Origin: Strigops habroptila
Lineage: Eukaryota; Chordata; Aves; Psittaciformes; Psittacidae
DNA length: 64,000 bases
NCBI RefSeq assembly: GCF_004027225.2
Contig: NC_044277.2
Span: forward strand, 89,106,283 to 89,170,282
Direction of reading: 5' to 3'
Below, piece by piece: positions 10,701 through 24,303 of this stretch. The notes beneath the pieces are model-generated. The model was not told the origin of the DNA. It did not search any database and saw only the letters and a list, made by a program, of their open reading frames with translations. Position 1 is the stretch's first letter, and each line of letters starts with the position of its first letter. The translations under genes and the position numbers were made by a program.

Positions 10701-13700
10701 TTCAGACAAGTGTATTTGTTTTGGGGATTTTTTTCTTAACTTTCCATCCAAGCTGGCACTGTAACTAGAGCGAGTGAAAGAAAGAAATCTTTCTACTTCG
10801 ATTGTTTTATACACAAATGTCTCCGCAACAGGCTGGGAGATCTTGTGAGGTTTTGAAACTCTAATGTTCAAGCCTGGTTGCCCTCCCACTATTATCATTG
10901 GCTAAGCCTATTGTAATTTTCTTTTCAATGCGCTGCATCGTGGTTCATTTCACCTGGCTATTATCATTGGTGTGGTGGTTTGCCAACTGTGACCAGTCAT
11001 GCTGGCTGATTATTTGTACTGTCTTGTTTGTAGTCTTGAGCTAGAGAGCTTTTAAGTCTGTTAATGGCACCGGGTATTTTGGATACGCAACTCAAACCAA
11101 ACATGGAAAAAAATAATGCTGCTTTTCTTAAGAGTGTTTGCAAATGAACTGTGACTGTTCTTTAGTATTTCTCCCCTCACAGTATTAATTCTGTGTGTTG
11201 AGTGGCCTTTTTGCAGTGACAGAGGAAGCATGTGGTCTGCTCTAGCCTAAGTTAAAATACTTCCCTTAATGGGGTATTTATTTGTACGAAATATATTCAA
11301 GTTATGCTTCTATAAAGCGCTCTATAGCTCTTCTGGGAAGGCCCGGAATATTTTTGGCTCATCCTCCCTGCTCTGTGGTGTTTTCTGTAAGTAATGTGTC
11401 TGTTTCACAGTAATTGACTTTGCAGGTGGTTTTAGTTAGGATTTTAAACAATCAAATAAAAACATGACCCCAACAAAATAATTCATGGCTGACAGTCATC
11501 CCCCCATATGCTCTACTGGATTTAGTAGAATGTATCACATGCTTTTCATGCACTTCTAAGTCTAGTGTCTCAAGTTTTGTCTCTGTCAACAAACTGGGGA
11601 TTTGGAGATATTTTTAAATGGCTCGTAGTATGCTGTGTAGGTCTCACTTTCTTGCAAGTGTCCTATAGTCACTTGAAATATTTTATGCATTTTCTTTCCC
11701 ATGTGGACTAGAAGCAAGCATGGCTTTTGGAAATTTGAATACTTTCAATGATGTTTAGACCCATGAGAAGAATGAATTGGTTTATGGTCCTCAGAATGCA
11801 CAAAGCATTGAAGATCCCAGAGATCTGAAATACCTCCCAATGGAAGCAACTTTCAAAGAGTTGCAGCTTCAATTTTTACATCTAGATCTGAAAGAAAAAA
11901 GATGCCAAACCCAGGTGTCTGCCATTGAGGCTTTTTTTAGATGCAGGGGGCTTTGATGCATTTGCGGGACATCACATTCAATCTGGTCACAAGTCATGTA
12001 AAGGTTTAGGTATTAATGGAAAAGGGAATACTTGGTGTAGGCATTAATTTAGATCATAAAGATTGTCATATAAAAGCTTTCCTCCAACTTTCCTCAGCAG
12101 CAGAGAAGTTACAGAACTAAAAAGTCTGCAGGATGTGAAAAGTATTCCAGGAGGGAGCGGAAGGGTGGGATCTTGTTTCTTCCTAAGCAATGGCCTGCTC
12201 GAATTGGCATGACTGATTACAGAAGAGGAAGACAAATAGTGGTGCTGTGGTTACAGAAGTGCCACTTATTAGTCTTCCTTCCACTTCCCTAATACATCTG
12301 TGTTGTCAACACTCAGAAGCCTGTTTCTGCTGACAGCCGTATAATTGGGAGGATGGGTTTCCCCAGCTCTGTGAAACAGGACTCTTACTATTTGTGTATG
12401 TAGACAGAAGTCTGCTTGACAACAAAGGGCACCTAGTAGTAGGGTTAAGGAAATAGCAAGACCTTCTGAACTCTATGCAAGACATGTGAGTTTTGGGGTT
12501 GCAAGTGATGCTTATATAGCATGTGTTTTCAAGTAGCTGTTTAAATTTTATGCTGCTTAACTCTATATTTCAGAGAAGTTACATTCCTGTTCTATGGATG
12601 ATGAAACTTGACTGGTTAGCTAGAGGGAAAGGGATATCACTAATTCTCAGCTGGGTAAAACTCCAGTCTCTCTTGACCTAAATGCTTAGATAAGAGAGAG
12701 ACCTTTTAAAAGGAGGATTTTGGTTTAGGTTTAGGTGTTATTTGTATCTGCTTTTTTTAAGTTCCTTGGCTACCTCTTATAGAAAGACTTACATGAGAGA
12801 AAAGGAGCTGGATCTTAACTATTTTTCAAGAGAGATTCTAGGAATATCATAGAATCATAGAACAGTAAGGGTTGGAAAGGACCTTAAGATCATCTAGTTC
12901 CAACCCCCCTGCCATGGGCAGGGACACCTCACACTAAACCATTTTGCCCAAGGCTCTGTCCAACCTGGCCTTGAACACTGCCCGGGATGGAGCATCCACA
13001 ACCTCCCTGGGCAACCCATTCCAGTGCCTCACCACCCTCACAGTATTACTATCTCAACCCTTTACTTGGGACCCAGAGTATTCTAGTGGTGGAGCAGAAC
13101 ATAAATTTACCAGAGAATGTTTATTTAATGGGATTTGGGCATGGTGACAGAACACCTTGAACTGGGGGGATATGATCATTTACTGAACATAAGGAAGACC
13201 TTGTGCATTTCAAAATAGGTTTTTTTATAAAACAGGGTATTAATTTCAAGATCTCCCTAAGTGTGCTTAATAGTGATTAAGTAATGCAGCTTTAAAAATG
13301 TGATTTTCAGAACAGTGTGTTTGCTGAGGGAGGGTAGAAACTCTAGGGCTACCTTTTACAGCGCCTGTGTAATGAATCTTGAGTCCTTGTATTAGGTATA
13401 ACCACAGAAGTTGCTTTTCTCCTGACAGTTCTTTATCTGTGCAGTGGTGATCACCCACCTACTGCTTGCTTTAGCAGTACAGTTTGGAGCTTAAATGTTT
13501 GCTACTGGATGAGGACAAACTTTATCAAATTGAATTGATATTTACAAGGCTGTGGAAAGGAGTGGATGTGTTTGTGGAGGGGTGTTGGCATTGAGACTTG
13601 GCAGTTAGAGGATGGGAGCTGCTAAAAGTTTTTTCTCACTTTTCTAGTCTAGTTTGACTGAAAGCTGACTATCAGTTTGTAAGGAATAACTAAGCATTGC

Positions 13701-13915
13701 CTTTTTTTCTTTCTCCTGCAGGCTGGTACGTGGTCTGGCAATTGTTTTTGTCTAAGTTCAAATTCCTGAGAGAATTGATAGGTGATACGGGGTCCCAACA
13801 GGGAGACAACGAGCCTTCAGAGACTGAAGCCGACCAGGAGACTCCACCTTCATCTCTGAGAAGCAGGCAGAAGTCTGCTCGACAACGAAGAGCACCTACG
13901 GAAGACACAACCTAA
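4669..13915 (+). CDS. SMIM13: SMIM13, small integral membrane protein 13 (two coding exons, span)
   Basis: The CDS joins 4669-4744 and 13722-13915 (270 nt, 89 residues plus stop), close to the roughly 91 residues of human SMIM13. The ATG has a G at -3 and opens the conserved start [10 protein letters not shown]. Residues about 4-31 form one hydrophobic membrane segment, followed by a conserved [14 protein letters not shown] stretch with basic residues, an acidic Ser/Glu-rich region (about 50-70) and a basic [10 protein letters not shown] motif near the C terminus. This indicates a single-pass protein with a short N-terminal tip and a soluble tail. Molecular function is unknown in the family. 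It is transcribed from a CpG island and converges on NEDD9. The call rests on the whole conserved protein and on its position beside NEDD9, as on human 6p24. Confidence 0.93.
9050..9175 (+). repeat. Possible ancient SINE (MIR-like) remnant
   Basis: The pattern 'GACAGAGAGGTAAATGATCT', then a 'GGTCAGAAATAGAAGCCAGA' block and 'TCTTCAGACTCTGTCTTGTG' resembles the 'gaggttaagtgacttgcc...cagagctggaatagaacccag' pattern of old amniote SINE/LINE tails. It is highly diverged, so the family is uncertain. Confidence 0.35.
10289..10345. repeat. T/G-rich low-complexity tract
   Basis: T runs are broken by GG or GGG for about 57 bases (GGGTTTTTTGTTGGG-like). A similar tract occurs at about 19370-19412. It has no coding content and is probably simple-sequence expansion. 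Confidence 0.8.
12846..13042 (-). repeat. CR1 LINE 3' end in SMIM13 intron
   Basis: Begins ATCATAGAATCATAGAAC, then 'GGTTGGAAAGGACCTTAAGA', 'TCCAACCCCCCTGCCATGGG' and the block around 'AACCTGGCCTTGAACACTG'. It is a 5'-truncated minus-strand insertion of about 200 bp and relatively well preserved. Confidence 0.95.
13722..13915 (+). CDS. SMIM13: SMIM13 coding exon 2 (terminal)
   Basis: The acceptor is a pyrimidine tract plus CAG at 13719-13721. The exon opens GC-TGG, completing Gly26 with the G from exon 1. It encodes [19 protein letters not shown], then a Gly/Ser/acidic linker ([18 protein letters not shown]) and the basic tail [16 protein letters not shown], ending in TAA at 13913-13915. The C terminus is slightly shorter than the human one as I recall it. 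Confidence 0.95.
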
Positions 13916-16900
13916 AGTACTCCATTGAAATTCTGACTAATTATGAATGGTTAAGCACCTCTGCACTGTGTCGTTCAGTGGTTTGATCTTACTGAAAAAC
14001 TGACTTAAGAGGTAGTATTAATACCTGTGGACCTTTACTTCTGAACTACCAGTGTAAGCTACTTCAGTAGAGGTTCAGGGAGGGCTTCAGCAGCAAGTCA
14101 TAGAATACTGGAAGAAAGGAGAGGTGGAGAGAAACCTCCATCAAAGAATGCTGAGCTGCTGTAGTTCCTATCTCTGCACACAGGTTAAAAACAGGTCCTG
14201 GACCATAGGCTTAGCCTTTGCATTAGTCTGAACATAGTAAGCAATTCAGACTTGAAATGGTTTCTAAATTATTTTTTTCTTTACAGCACTGTAACTACAT
14301 ATAGTGAAATTGAGTTTTATTTCCTTAGCTATATAAGAATATATATTTTTTTTCTTCAACCTTGAGAATGCATGTGAATTTGAAAAATGGTTGAAAGGAT
14401 ATCCTGCTTTAGAAAGTATTCTAAAGTGAGATTTTAATTATGTTCTTATATAAAAAGTATAAATGAAATATGAAAAATCAATATTAGATGCACATGGTTT
14501 GGAGGTTTTTATTATCTCCCTTTTAAAAAGAAAGGAATCAGGTGGTAAGACCTGTTTTCTTGGTTTTGACATAAGAAGGGTAACAGGTTAAACAGTCTTG
14601 CTAGGTCTGTTTTTCCTGAACCTTTTACTCTTAAGTCCAACTTGTGTTGGAGAGGGGAAGGTGCCTAGGTTATGTCCTCACTGCATAGTATTCTGAAATA
14701 TCATCTTTGGGTTTTGAATACTAAGCACTTCTCTAGTTCACTTTGTACACCTTTCCATCAGGTATATGGTACCTGACATAACTTCTTTCCTGGAACCAAT
14801 TAAGGCATTCTGACCAGTTTGGTAGACATCACTGTAACACTTTGATAGTGTTATAGGAATGAATTTGGTACCTCAGGTTTGCTGGAGGACTTACTGATTT
14901 TTTTTACTGGTAGTAAGCAGTTGCTCCTATTTCTTTGAGAATGAGTTATATGGCTATTTTGACATTGCACTTCAGAACGAACCGCTCCGCTTCTGTTTAT
15001 CTAGCAGCTCTGAAGACTGATGCGTGAGATCTTTGGCAAGAGGAGGAACGTGCATGTACCACCTCTGATGTGTGTGTGCATGAGAGAGAGAACGGTATAC
15101 CAACAGGTCTTGTTGTGAACAGAGTCAGTTTTCTCTTAAAGCTTGGGTATGTGGTGGTGTTTGGGTCATTGCTCCCTGTATCGAAACTTAAACAGGACTA
15201 CAAAATTGGTCTTGCACTTCCATCTGTTTAGAAGTTTAAACATATGACTTCCAAACTTGTGGTTTGGTTTGGTTATATGGCTAAAAGCAGCAACATTTAG
15301 CTTTTCATCAAGTAGGCCTACATCTGGGAAAAGAGCACTCTTTTAGCGCCTTTATGCTTTAATTTGTCATCTGTGAATATTGTTCAAAAGCTAATGAGAG
15401 CATTCACTTCATAAAATGATTTGGATGTTTCAGTATTAAAATATGTAAGATCAGCCCTGACTTTCCTCTGGAGCCTAAAAGTCTGCTTTGTTTACTAGCA
15501 TGTGCGTACAAGCATGCTTTGTGTTACAGGGTGACATTTTCAAGCATGATTAGGCAGTGCTATGCACATATCCTTGAAACACATGTAGAAGTATTGATAG
15601 TCTCCTTCCTTTATCCTGTCTGCCGGCAAGGGAATGCCTAATGATGCTGCTTGTATTTTTAATTAGTAAAATTGATTAGTAAAATTTAATTAGTGAAGAT
15701 GAGCAAAAGCAATCGGATTCTATTCCCTGCTGCTTTCAGTCGTTTGCCTTGCACAACTTAATGTCACAATATTCTTGCATCTGTACGTCTTGTCACATGA
15801 TGAGACTGCCAGTTTAGCAGTGCCAACCAAGTGCTGGTACGTTTTCTGAAGAAACATCTTTAGCATCTTTGTCTTGGGCTTTGCTAATATAGGCTTACAA
15901 ATAAAGATACTTTTTTGTACTGACGTGTAGAGTATTGACACTCCACTGCACTTTTACCTAGAGTTTAGTGCACAGAAGATGGCAAAAGACTGGTTGGTGC
16001 ATGTAGTATCCCCAGCTGAGATATAAGTAACAGTTAACTCAGCCTCTGCTTCTAGTAGCTGTGTAGAAATGTGAAGTTACAGCAATATACATAGCGAGTC
16101 AGGGTGGCTCTGAAGGCGCAAGAATCTAGACTCTGGAGCATGACAATGAAGGAAATATCCATGCAGGTTTGAGTGCTGACGATGATCAAATACGCAATAA
16201 GATGGATGTGGAACCTCTGGGTAGCTCATCTGCTCTAGCCAAACAACTTCCTTCTCCCCTCCTTGCTGTATGTAGACGTACATTTCACTCCCCAAAGTTA
16301 TTTTCAGTCTCTTTTTTTCTTTTTTTGTTAAACAGCTAATGCTATTTTTTTAATCTTGCTGTGACATAGCTGCCAATGACGCTGTCTGCCTAGTGTATAA
16401 CTTTAATGATCTTATTAGTAGCAGGCCAAAGGTTTGTATTACACAGTTTGGAAGAATTTTGCAATGCTGATGTCTTCTGTCAATGCATAATTTTTCCTGA
16501 AGGAGTCTGTAGTGAGATCTCTGTAGAGGGCGCTTCATGCAAACCTGTAAAAGCGAAGCTGTGTGTGAAAGCGTACTTGTGATGAGACCTGGGTTCTGAT
16601 TGCTGGCAGTCCAGTATACTCATGTCTTTGAATCAGTTTTTACCAGTGTACTTCTGAAATGTTACTGGTGGGTAAGCACTTAAGTTTGAATTGGCCCATT
16701 CAAGTCTGAAACCTTATGAAGGCAACAGGTTACACAGTTGGTCTTGTTTTGTTTAGTAGGATCTAGTTTAAAAACTGTTTATTGCCTTATTGTTGCAGCC
16801 ATTCTCTTGAATGTATTTTGGGTTCTTATTTTAAATACAGTCATATCACCTTTGTTGCAGAGGCTGTGTAACTTTGAATAAGCAGTAATTACCTATGTTG

Positions 16901-17148
16901 TACATGACAGTGCTGCACTCGTGAGCAACTTGCTGCTTAATATCAGGTTTTACACTGAACTAGACCTGTGTATGTACTTCTGTTTTGTCTGGAAATTACC
17001 AGCACTAAGAATGTGTTCAATGTGGTCATTTGCTTCTTCAGTGTTATGATACTGTACCTAAAGCTTCTGTGGTTGTCTGTTTTCATCGTTAACTGTTCTT
17101 TTAACTGACTGCACAGATGAAAAATAAAGTAACCAGACTTGATATGAA
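13916..17148 (+). other. SMIM13: SMIM13 3' UTR (predicted)
   Basis: About 3.2 kb of AT-rich sequence runs from the stop codon to a good polyadenylation signal, with no CR1 insertion, which fits a long 3' UTR under constraint. AATAAA at 15899-15904 could give a shorter form. The extent is inferred from signals, not transcripts. Confidence 0.65.
17123..17128 (+). terminator. SMIM13: SMIM13 polyadenylation signal (AATAAA)
   Basis: Canonical AATAAA is followed after about 25 bases by a G/T-rich downstream element (GTTTTGAGTGTTTTTCTG). Predicted cleavage is near 17145. It is the best + strand 3'-end signal in this region. Confidence 0.65.
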
Positions 17149-19825
17149 TGTTTTGAGTGTTTTTCTGACTTCTTTTTAAGTTGGGTTTTGCCTGTAAAGT
17201 AAGACTTCTTGTTTGAGCGTGCAATACTACAAGAGACTTGTCAACATTCTAGCTGGTGTAATACCTACAAATTACTTCATTATAAAGGGTGGGTTAGCAA
17301 ATGTCTTCTAGAGCAGTTGTTACTAAAGGTGTGTTTTCCTCCTGATCCTCAAAGGTTGTCACCCACTGTGTTTGTGGTGCACCTCCCTCTGCTAGCACGC
17401 TTTGTGTGTGCTGCCACAGGGACTCATCCTGAATGCTGGCAGTGTCCTTGAACTTGAAAGGGTAAGAAGAATGTAAGAAGGTGTCCTGTATGAGGGAGCT
17501 GTGGCCTGAGAGGCCTGTGAATCCCTGGTGCCTGGGGCTGTGTGCTGCACCATTCCTGCAGCTGGCTTCCACCCCCACCCCATTGGAACTTCCAGCTGTC
17601 CATGCAGATGGCTGCAGAGCTTCGAAACAAGAAGTTACATGTAACCTGTGTCCTCAGAACCACTGTAGAGGAGGATAACTTGCCGTAAGTCACATCAATT
17701 TCCACTCCTCTGTGCTAGTTTTAACATCTTGTATGGGGAGGTGAAAGCTTCCTATCAGCAAATACGTGTGTGTTCACAAATAACACTAGTTTTGGCTTGA
17801 ACTACTGGGGCTACATTAACACTGGATATTTACTGCAGTCAGTCTTGAACTTTCTAGCGCAGTGCCCTGCTGCTTATTTAAGGACCTAATCAGGAGCTTT
17901 CCGTCATTCTGAGAACTTCCTGCTCATTTTGAGTTAATCACAGTTCCTGTGTCTCAAATCAGCCCTTCAATGCCAGCTGATCAGCTGTTAGCCTTGTCCT
18001 GTTTAAACATGTCAGGCAACATCCTTGCCACAGCAGAATGTGTCAAAATACATCTCTTGCACACTAATCGCTTCCAACGTGAGTGGTTTCAGCTTTTAAT
18101 AATGTAGAGTCGCTACCCTCAAATTCTGTGAGACACTGCTATGAGAATGGCCTAGAAGACGCAGGAGACACCACCTGGGGATCTGAGCAGTTATGAGAAG
18201 GCTGAGCTTGGTGTGGGGTGCTGGTGTCTACGAGGCACAAATGGGCAGTTCTTAGCTCAGGCACACCAGGTCCACAGCATCGGTTCCATTCCGTAATGCT
18301 GAAAACCCCTTAAAGCCCTCTTGCTGTTGTGGCTGGATGGCACCACATCTGCGGTGGCTTCTGACCCTGGCACAACCTCACCTTTGTCTTTCCAGGAACA
18401 GGACTGATCTGATCGACCTCTGCTGCCAGTGGGATGGGGACACGTTTGCAAACAACCAGCACAGGTACTGCTGCCATGTGGGAAAATGCTCATCCTTCCT
18501 CCAGACCAGTGGAGGGGCATGCCAAGGAGCTGGGAATTCCACTTTGTGGCTCTGATTTGCAGGTCTTCTACTGACTTTCTGTGTTGGCCTCTTTTATTTT
18601 CTAAAATCACAATATTCAATGATTGTGACGTCTAAGTATAAGCAATGGCATTTAGTTCAGCCTTGATTTTTACACTTCCCAAAGGATTCTGATACTGAGG
18701 GCAGACTTGATTTTGCTTTTCCTTGTCCCTGCTTCCAGAATGTCCTCATGTTTCTCCTGAACCCTGGGGTGATGTCATGGATGGGGAAAGCACTTCTCCC
18801 TGGACTGGCTGCTTAAATAGGTGAATTTCTCACAGTGCAGATCCAGTCTGAAACCCTGGAAAGTTTTAGTGTCTAAGCTGCGTAGGAAAGCATCGTTGGG
18901 GCTGGCTTGTCACCACTAGATGGCATGGGCCTTCAAGCTTTGCGGGTAGAAGTCCGCCTTGCAGGAGAAACGTGGAGCTTCCATGGGGGCCAGTGCCGGT
19001 GAGCTCCTTTGCATTTGCTGCGGCTGTTTATGGTGTTTAGTGGGGTTGGGAAGTACAGGGGCAGCTCCTTGCAGCGGCTGAGCCTGGTTCTAGTTTGGCC
19101 AAAAAAGCTGTGGGATGTGGAGTCCTGTGTCTAGGGGGACCTGTGCATTAGCTCTGTGGCACAGGAGGAACCCTGGGTTTTGCACTGTATAGCAAAGTGA
19201 TCTCAAAATTCATCTGGCCAAGAAAGGAGGTCTTAAAAGTGCCAGGAGGGATCTGCTTTTCTTACCTCTCACGGTGCTCAAGAAAAAACCCCCTAACACA
19301 CCACAGCAGCACTTCTTCAGGGTTACAAACACACTGTAACACTGAAATTAAGAAATTGGTTGGTTTTGTGATTTTTTTGGGTTTTTTTGGTTGGTTTGGT
19401 TGTTTTTTTCTTTTTCTGACAGAGATTTCCATGAGCAAATCCCAATTTCATAGGGTAATAAGAGGTATAGTCAAGGCAGTACTTCCTAACAGGTCAAATG
19501 ATCGTGAGCACTTCGGAGAGTCAGGTGTGTGAGTTTACCCTGAACATACTCCATCTGCTCCTGTTAGAGTATGGAGCTATGTGCACCATGGCCTGATCCA
19601 ATGGGCAGTTCTTACCTTCTTAGACGTTAGCAGGCTGATAGCTAGAGATGGTCGGAGAACAAAACCAATAGAATAGTGCACACACGCATCCTTTTAAACA
19701 AAAATGTCTCCAAAGTACAGAATGAAAAAGAAATCCTTTGTTTTACAAATGGCTGCCATGTTTACTGCTATGAATGACCAGCAATAAACCACCATTCAGT
19801 GCAGCACATGGGAAGGGATCACAGC

Positions 19826-19860
19826 CTTGCTTCCTTGCTTGCTTGCTTGCCTGCCTGCCT
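19826..19860. repeat. (CTTG)n/(CCTG)n simple repeat
   Basis: A tetranucleotide tract of CTTG units changes into CCTG units over 35 bases, a typical decaying microsatellite. Confidence 0.85.
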
Positions 19861-22800
19861 ATGGTCTGGGATGCTCTGCACACTGAGCAGGGCCAGCAGA
19901 AATCAGAGCTGGGCTCTGCTTTTGGGCTTTGTGCTGCAGTCAGCACCCACCTGCCCTGTAGCTGATTTCACCCTGTGCAAGGAAGATGTGAAAAGCTAAT
20001 TAGCTCCTACTTGTGCAAAAGGTAGTGTTTAGGAAGCCTTATTTTTCCCTTTTAATTTGTGTTCTCTATCTGAAATGCAAGGGCTAGAAGCTTATCAGGC
20101 CTGGACGACTCACTGCTGTGTGCATGGATTGGGCTTTAAAAATAGATGCATCTCAGCTGGTGATGGGGCCACAGCTGTTGCTTTTCTGTGCATAGAGCTT
20201 GTGCCTTCAGCTTTATATACATGGGAAGGAAGCAGTGCTGAGGAGTGGGAGCTTGCTGAAGTGCTTTTCTGGCTGTTTGTTCTGGGAAGCTATGGATGTA
20301 TTCAGGTAGAAAACACTCTATTTCACTTTGGTACTTGATGGGTTTTTATTTAAATGGATGTTAAACTGAGCAATGTTCATAGGGCACGGAGGCTTTGTTC
20401 TCTGTTGCCTTGCCTGGAAGTAGAAGTTGGCATTTTCTGTTGAAGCTGTTCCTTGTTTGGTTGGCTGGATTGGTTGCTCCAAAGGCTTTGGTTTACTGTG
20501 GAAGAGATGCCACAGGCTCCTGTGCTACTGGTCCATTGTGGGACTCCAAGTAGAAAAAGGTATCTGTAGCTCTGTCCCTCTGACAAGTAGCTGATGGGAT
20601 GTAATGACTCCACATGAAATACATGAATTGTGCGATTTACCCCTATGCTAGCACAATCTGGGGCAGGTTAATCTGCTGGAAAACTGTTCAACTGCAGGAG
20701 TCTGGGTTGCACGGTTATGGTCTGGTATTATCATGCTGGTCTGAAAGTGGGTGTGTTTTGTTTCCTCCAATAGTAGTGTTGTTGGTTTGTGGTACAGGAG
20801 CAGCTTGGGAGTATCTTGGTGCTTCCCTGTCTTGTTAACTGCTAATGAGCCCAAATACCTGACTGTTCGTTGCTGTGCTACCCCTGCAGTCCATTGCACC
20901 GGCAGTTCCTTGCTGATACAAGGCTTTGCTTGTATTAGTGGACAAAGCATTGAGAATAAGCTCTCTGAGAGTTTCTTCCTAAATATTGTGAAGTAAAACC
21001 CAAAAATGTGCAAACACTGTAAAGGTGAAAACTCATTCAGCTGGATGTACATGCTCCCTGAATAAGGTATGTATTGTTTGCAGTTGTTTCATCCTTGTCT
21101 CCATTTGGGGAAAAACAACAGACAAAAATGGGATGAGGCATAGGAACTGGTAGTGGAGGAGCAGAGTAAATGAAAAATAACTTTCACAAAACATTTATAA
21201 CAAAAGAAAGAAATTCACTTTGTCAGAAAATAATTTTGAAACTCACACTTCAAAATTAAATGCTGTTCAACAGCATGACGCTCCTTTAGCCTTCCCTGGG
21301 GATTCAGCCCTTCCCCTACCAAAGGACATCTGCTCCAGATGCGCGGCTACTCAGCTCTGCATCTAGCACATGCTTTCCCTGGAAATGCATGTCTGAAACT
21401 GTGTATTATGCTTTTCTAGCAAGGCAAGGATGTATATAGGATTGTGTATTGGAAGGGAGCTAAACATCACCTGCACAACCATCTTTGCGACCCGAAGAAT
21501 ATCTGTCTGATTTTCCTGTCCTGACCCCTGTATTTCTCTGCCCTCATACAAGGAAGAGCAACCCAACCCAGAAATATCTTTAGGCTGGGAGCTCCAAAAC
21601 AAGCCCGACATAACTGCCTGGACTCTGTGCTGCTATGAGGCCAGAGTTTATAAGGGAACTGCTGAGAGAACGGAGGCACAGAGGTGTGAGATACCTGCAT
21701 GTCTAGCTTTTCCCTCGCACAGAGGAAATTTTGGTCAATGGGCCTTGAAAGTCAGGTCTGATCCCATAGCCCTGGAGGTGGCAGGACTGGGGGCAGCTTG
21801 GATGGGGGCTGTGACGTTCGCGGGCTCAGGCTTCAGGACTGCTCTGACTTGCTGAACCCTTGGGACCAATGCTTTGATGGTACCGAAACCATCTCCAGGC
21901 TTGATGGATGAGAGGGAGTCCAGGAGTTGCTAATGTGCTTTAGTGTGTTCTGGTTGTGACCTGAACCATGTTTGTGGCCACACCAAGTTTCAGGAGGCAT
22001 GTGTTGGGGTCTGTGGGTAGGATTAATCCTCCTCAAAATTTAGGAGCCTATGATATGGCTATTTGCAGCTGAGCTACTTGTCTCAGCTGCTCTTGAAGAG
22101 CTAAGGTGACCTAATCATTGGAGCTGAGAGAGGGTTTTTTGCAACCAAAAGTAGACTTAATCATATGATTTGATCTCTATTCAGTTTGAAAGGGACCCTG
22201 AGGATATCTTGTATGCAAATGTCTTCAGGTAGACAAGAGGAATGGCATCTGGGTTGTCTCACACTGGGAGCAGAGATGGCCTAATTCAATATAGGGCAAT
22301 TCTGAGCATCACCATCCCCATGGAGAAGAAAGGGAGTGAGAAAAAGGCTTTCTCATTTGTGTATCTCAGTGTCTTCAGCAGCTTTACTCCTTGGATGGAG
22401 CTATGGTTCTGTGTAATGCCCACATTTGTGGGATGTGAGGATTTCCACCTTAACTTCTCAGTGTGCAGAGGCAGCCCCTGCTGCTGCTGCTGCAGGATGC
22501 AAATGGTGGGTCCTGCATCCACCTCCTCCTGATGAGGTGCAGCCTTGCTCTGGGAATGTTCTTTTGGTCATTGTAGCACTACCTACGAAAGTGATTTAAG
22601 TTGCCAGCAGGGCTGTGTTCATTCCAAAAGCAAATCTGCAAGTGGACAGCCAACAGCTGTGTCTTGAGCAGTGGGGCCTGAAAATAACTGCAGGTCAATC
22701 ACTGCAGAACACATGTGCTTTTTCTCATTTATCAAAAAATAATTTATTTTGAAATGTGGCATGAAGAAAAGCCAAGTAAGTCAACTTCCCCTATTGTGGA

Positions 22801-24103
22801 ATACATGGTAATTACAGGTACCTGTTTCCAGCTCAAATCGCCTCCTGAGATAAAAGGCTTGTGGGTGGGCTGCTCCTACCATCCTTCATAAAAACAAAGC
22901 ACAGGGTGAAAAAAACAGTAAAAGTCCATTCTTTCTTTTCGTGTTCATGGCCATTCACCCTTGTGGCTTTTTATCTTTGGGCTTAACTGGGAATAAAGGC
23001 AGACTTGAATCACTGCACAGGGAAATGCCCTGGAGCCTTCTAGCTGCACGAAAAGTTTGAAAACATACTTTGATTCCTCTCTGCGAGACAATCTAATGCC
23101 TGAGAAGGCTTTTATCTCCTCTTTCCCTTCCTCTCTACTCTCCTGTTTCACCTTTTTCTGCTTGTCCTTCACTGTAACCTTCATTTAACCACGCTTCAGC
23201 CTGCCTTTATATAAATAGCAGATGCTTCTGGGACATTGTTATTGCGCCTTCCTGGTTGGCAATGGTTTGGGTAGCCTTGGCTGCAGTGTTCAGCAAGATA
23301 AAGCTAGGGAAGTAGGAAGCTACGAAGTGCCTCTTGGATTTGGTTTCCTGCAGCTTTGCATCAAGGAAAGAGCTCTTATAATTTCTTCTGTAATTAAGTG
23401 AAGTTATAGGGAAGGAGAAACAAACCCCCCTGATCTCAGGGGACAAGCCCCCCACCAGCAGCAAGGTTCCTACATCCCTCCCTTGGCTGGTGAAGCTGAT
23501 AGTCCGTGGCTGCGAGTGTGCGTGGAGCCAGGAATCGTGATTTCTGCTGGGGCTTGTGCTATGTGTAACCTCCTGGGAGCCCACTGCATGTGGAGGTGGC
23601 TGCTGAGGCAGCGCGTTGCACAAGAGCTGAGCTTTATATATCTCCTGTAGAGCCGATGCTTTGGGCTCCCCCATTCTGTTTGTGCTGTAGTCAGCCTGAT
23701 CTGTTGAGCTGCTGCTCGGACAGAAGAAGATACCATCTTCAGCAGAGAAAAAGAAACCCCTGTCAGGTAGGCGGTGTGTATGCTGAACTGAAGAACAAAC
23801 TTGTGAGGAGGTTACTATTGCAAGTCAAACCCCAGGAGAGGTGGGAAAGTCATGTTCCTCTCTGCATTGCCTCTGTGAGCATTTCACTTCTGCTCAGAAA
23901 CCTACAGCAACTGTGAGCCAAGATCATGTTGCTGTAGAGACATGGGTTTATCAGGAGGCACAAGAAGCTTTTGTCTTGTCACTTCTTGCCATGGAACTGC
24001 CAACTCCTGATTTTCTGCTGCCCTGTAAGGCTAAAGAGGAGGGCTCTGCAACAGCCACCATTGTGCATGCCCAGCTGTTCCCTGATGGTTTGACATGAAA
24101 TTT

Positions 24104-24303
24104 TACACTGAGGGTGGTGAGGCCCTGGCACAGGCTGCCCAGAGAAGCTGTGGCTGCCCCATCCCTGGCAGTGTTCAAGGCCAGGTCGGATGGGGCTTGG
24201 AGCAACCTGGTCTAGTGGAAGGCGTCCCTGCCCATGGCAGGGGGGTTGGAACTAGATGATCTTTAAGGTCCCTTCCAACCCAAACCATTCTATGATTCTA
24301 TGA
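24104..24303 (+). repeat. CR1 LINE 3' end, plus orientation
   Basis: Contains the conserved blocks 'GAGGCCCTGGCACAGGCTGC', 'CCTGGCAGTGTTCAAGGCCA', 'CCCTGCCCATGGCAGGGGGG' and 'TTTAAGGTCCCTTCCAACCC', ending with ATTCTATGATTCTATGA, the diagnostic CR1 octamer tail. It is a 5'-truncated copy and one of the youngest-looking in the window. Confidence 0.97.

Larger units (their letters stand above)
4745..13721 (+). other. SMIM13: SMIM13 intron 1
   Basis: This 9.0 kb intron has donor GTGAGT and a strong acceptor (a long pyrimidine tract then CAG at 13719-13721). It holds the tail of the CpG island, a T/G-rich low-complexity stretch (about 10289-10345), a possible ancient SINE remnant near 9050-9175 and one CR1 end (12846-13042). 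No other exon is recognised on either strand. Confidence 0.85.

Noticed and set aside
22479-22493. Short CTG/CAG repeat considered as a triplet-expansion locus
   Set aside because: Only about five units, not within a gene, and of ordinary length.
23207-23674. 155-codon minus-strand open frame
   Set aside because: No domain, signal or conserved motif; overlapping open frames on both strands suggest chance.
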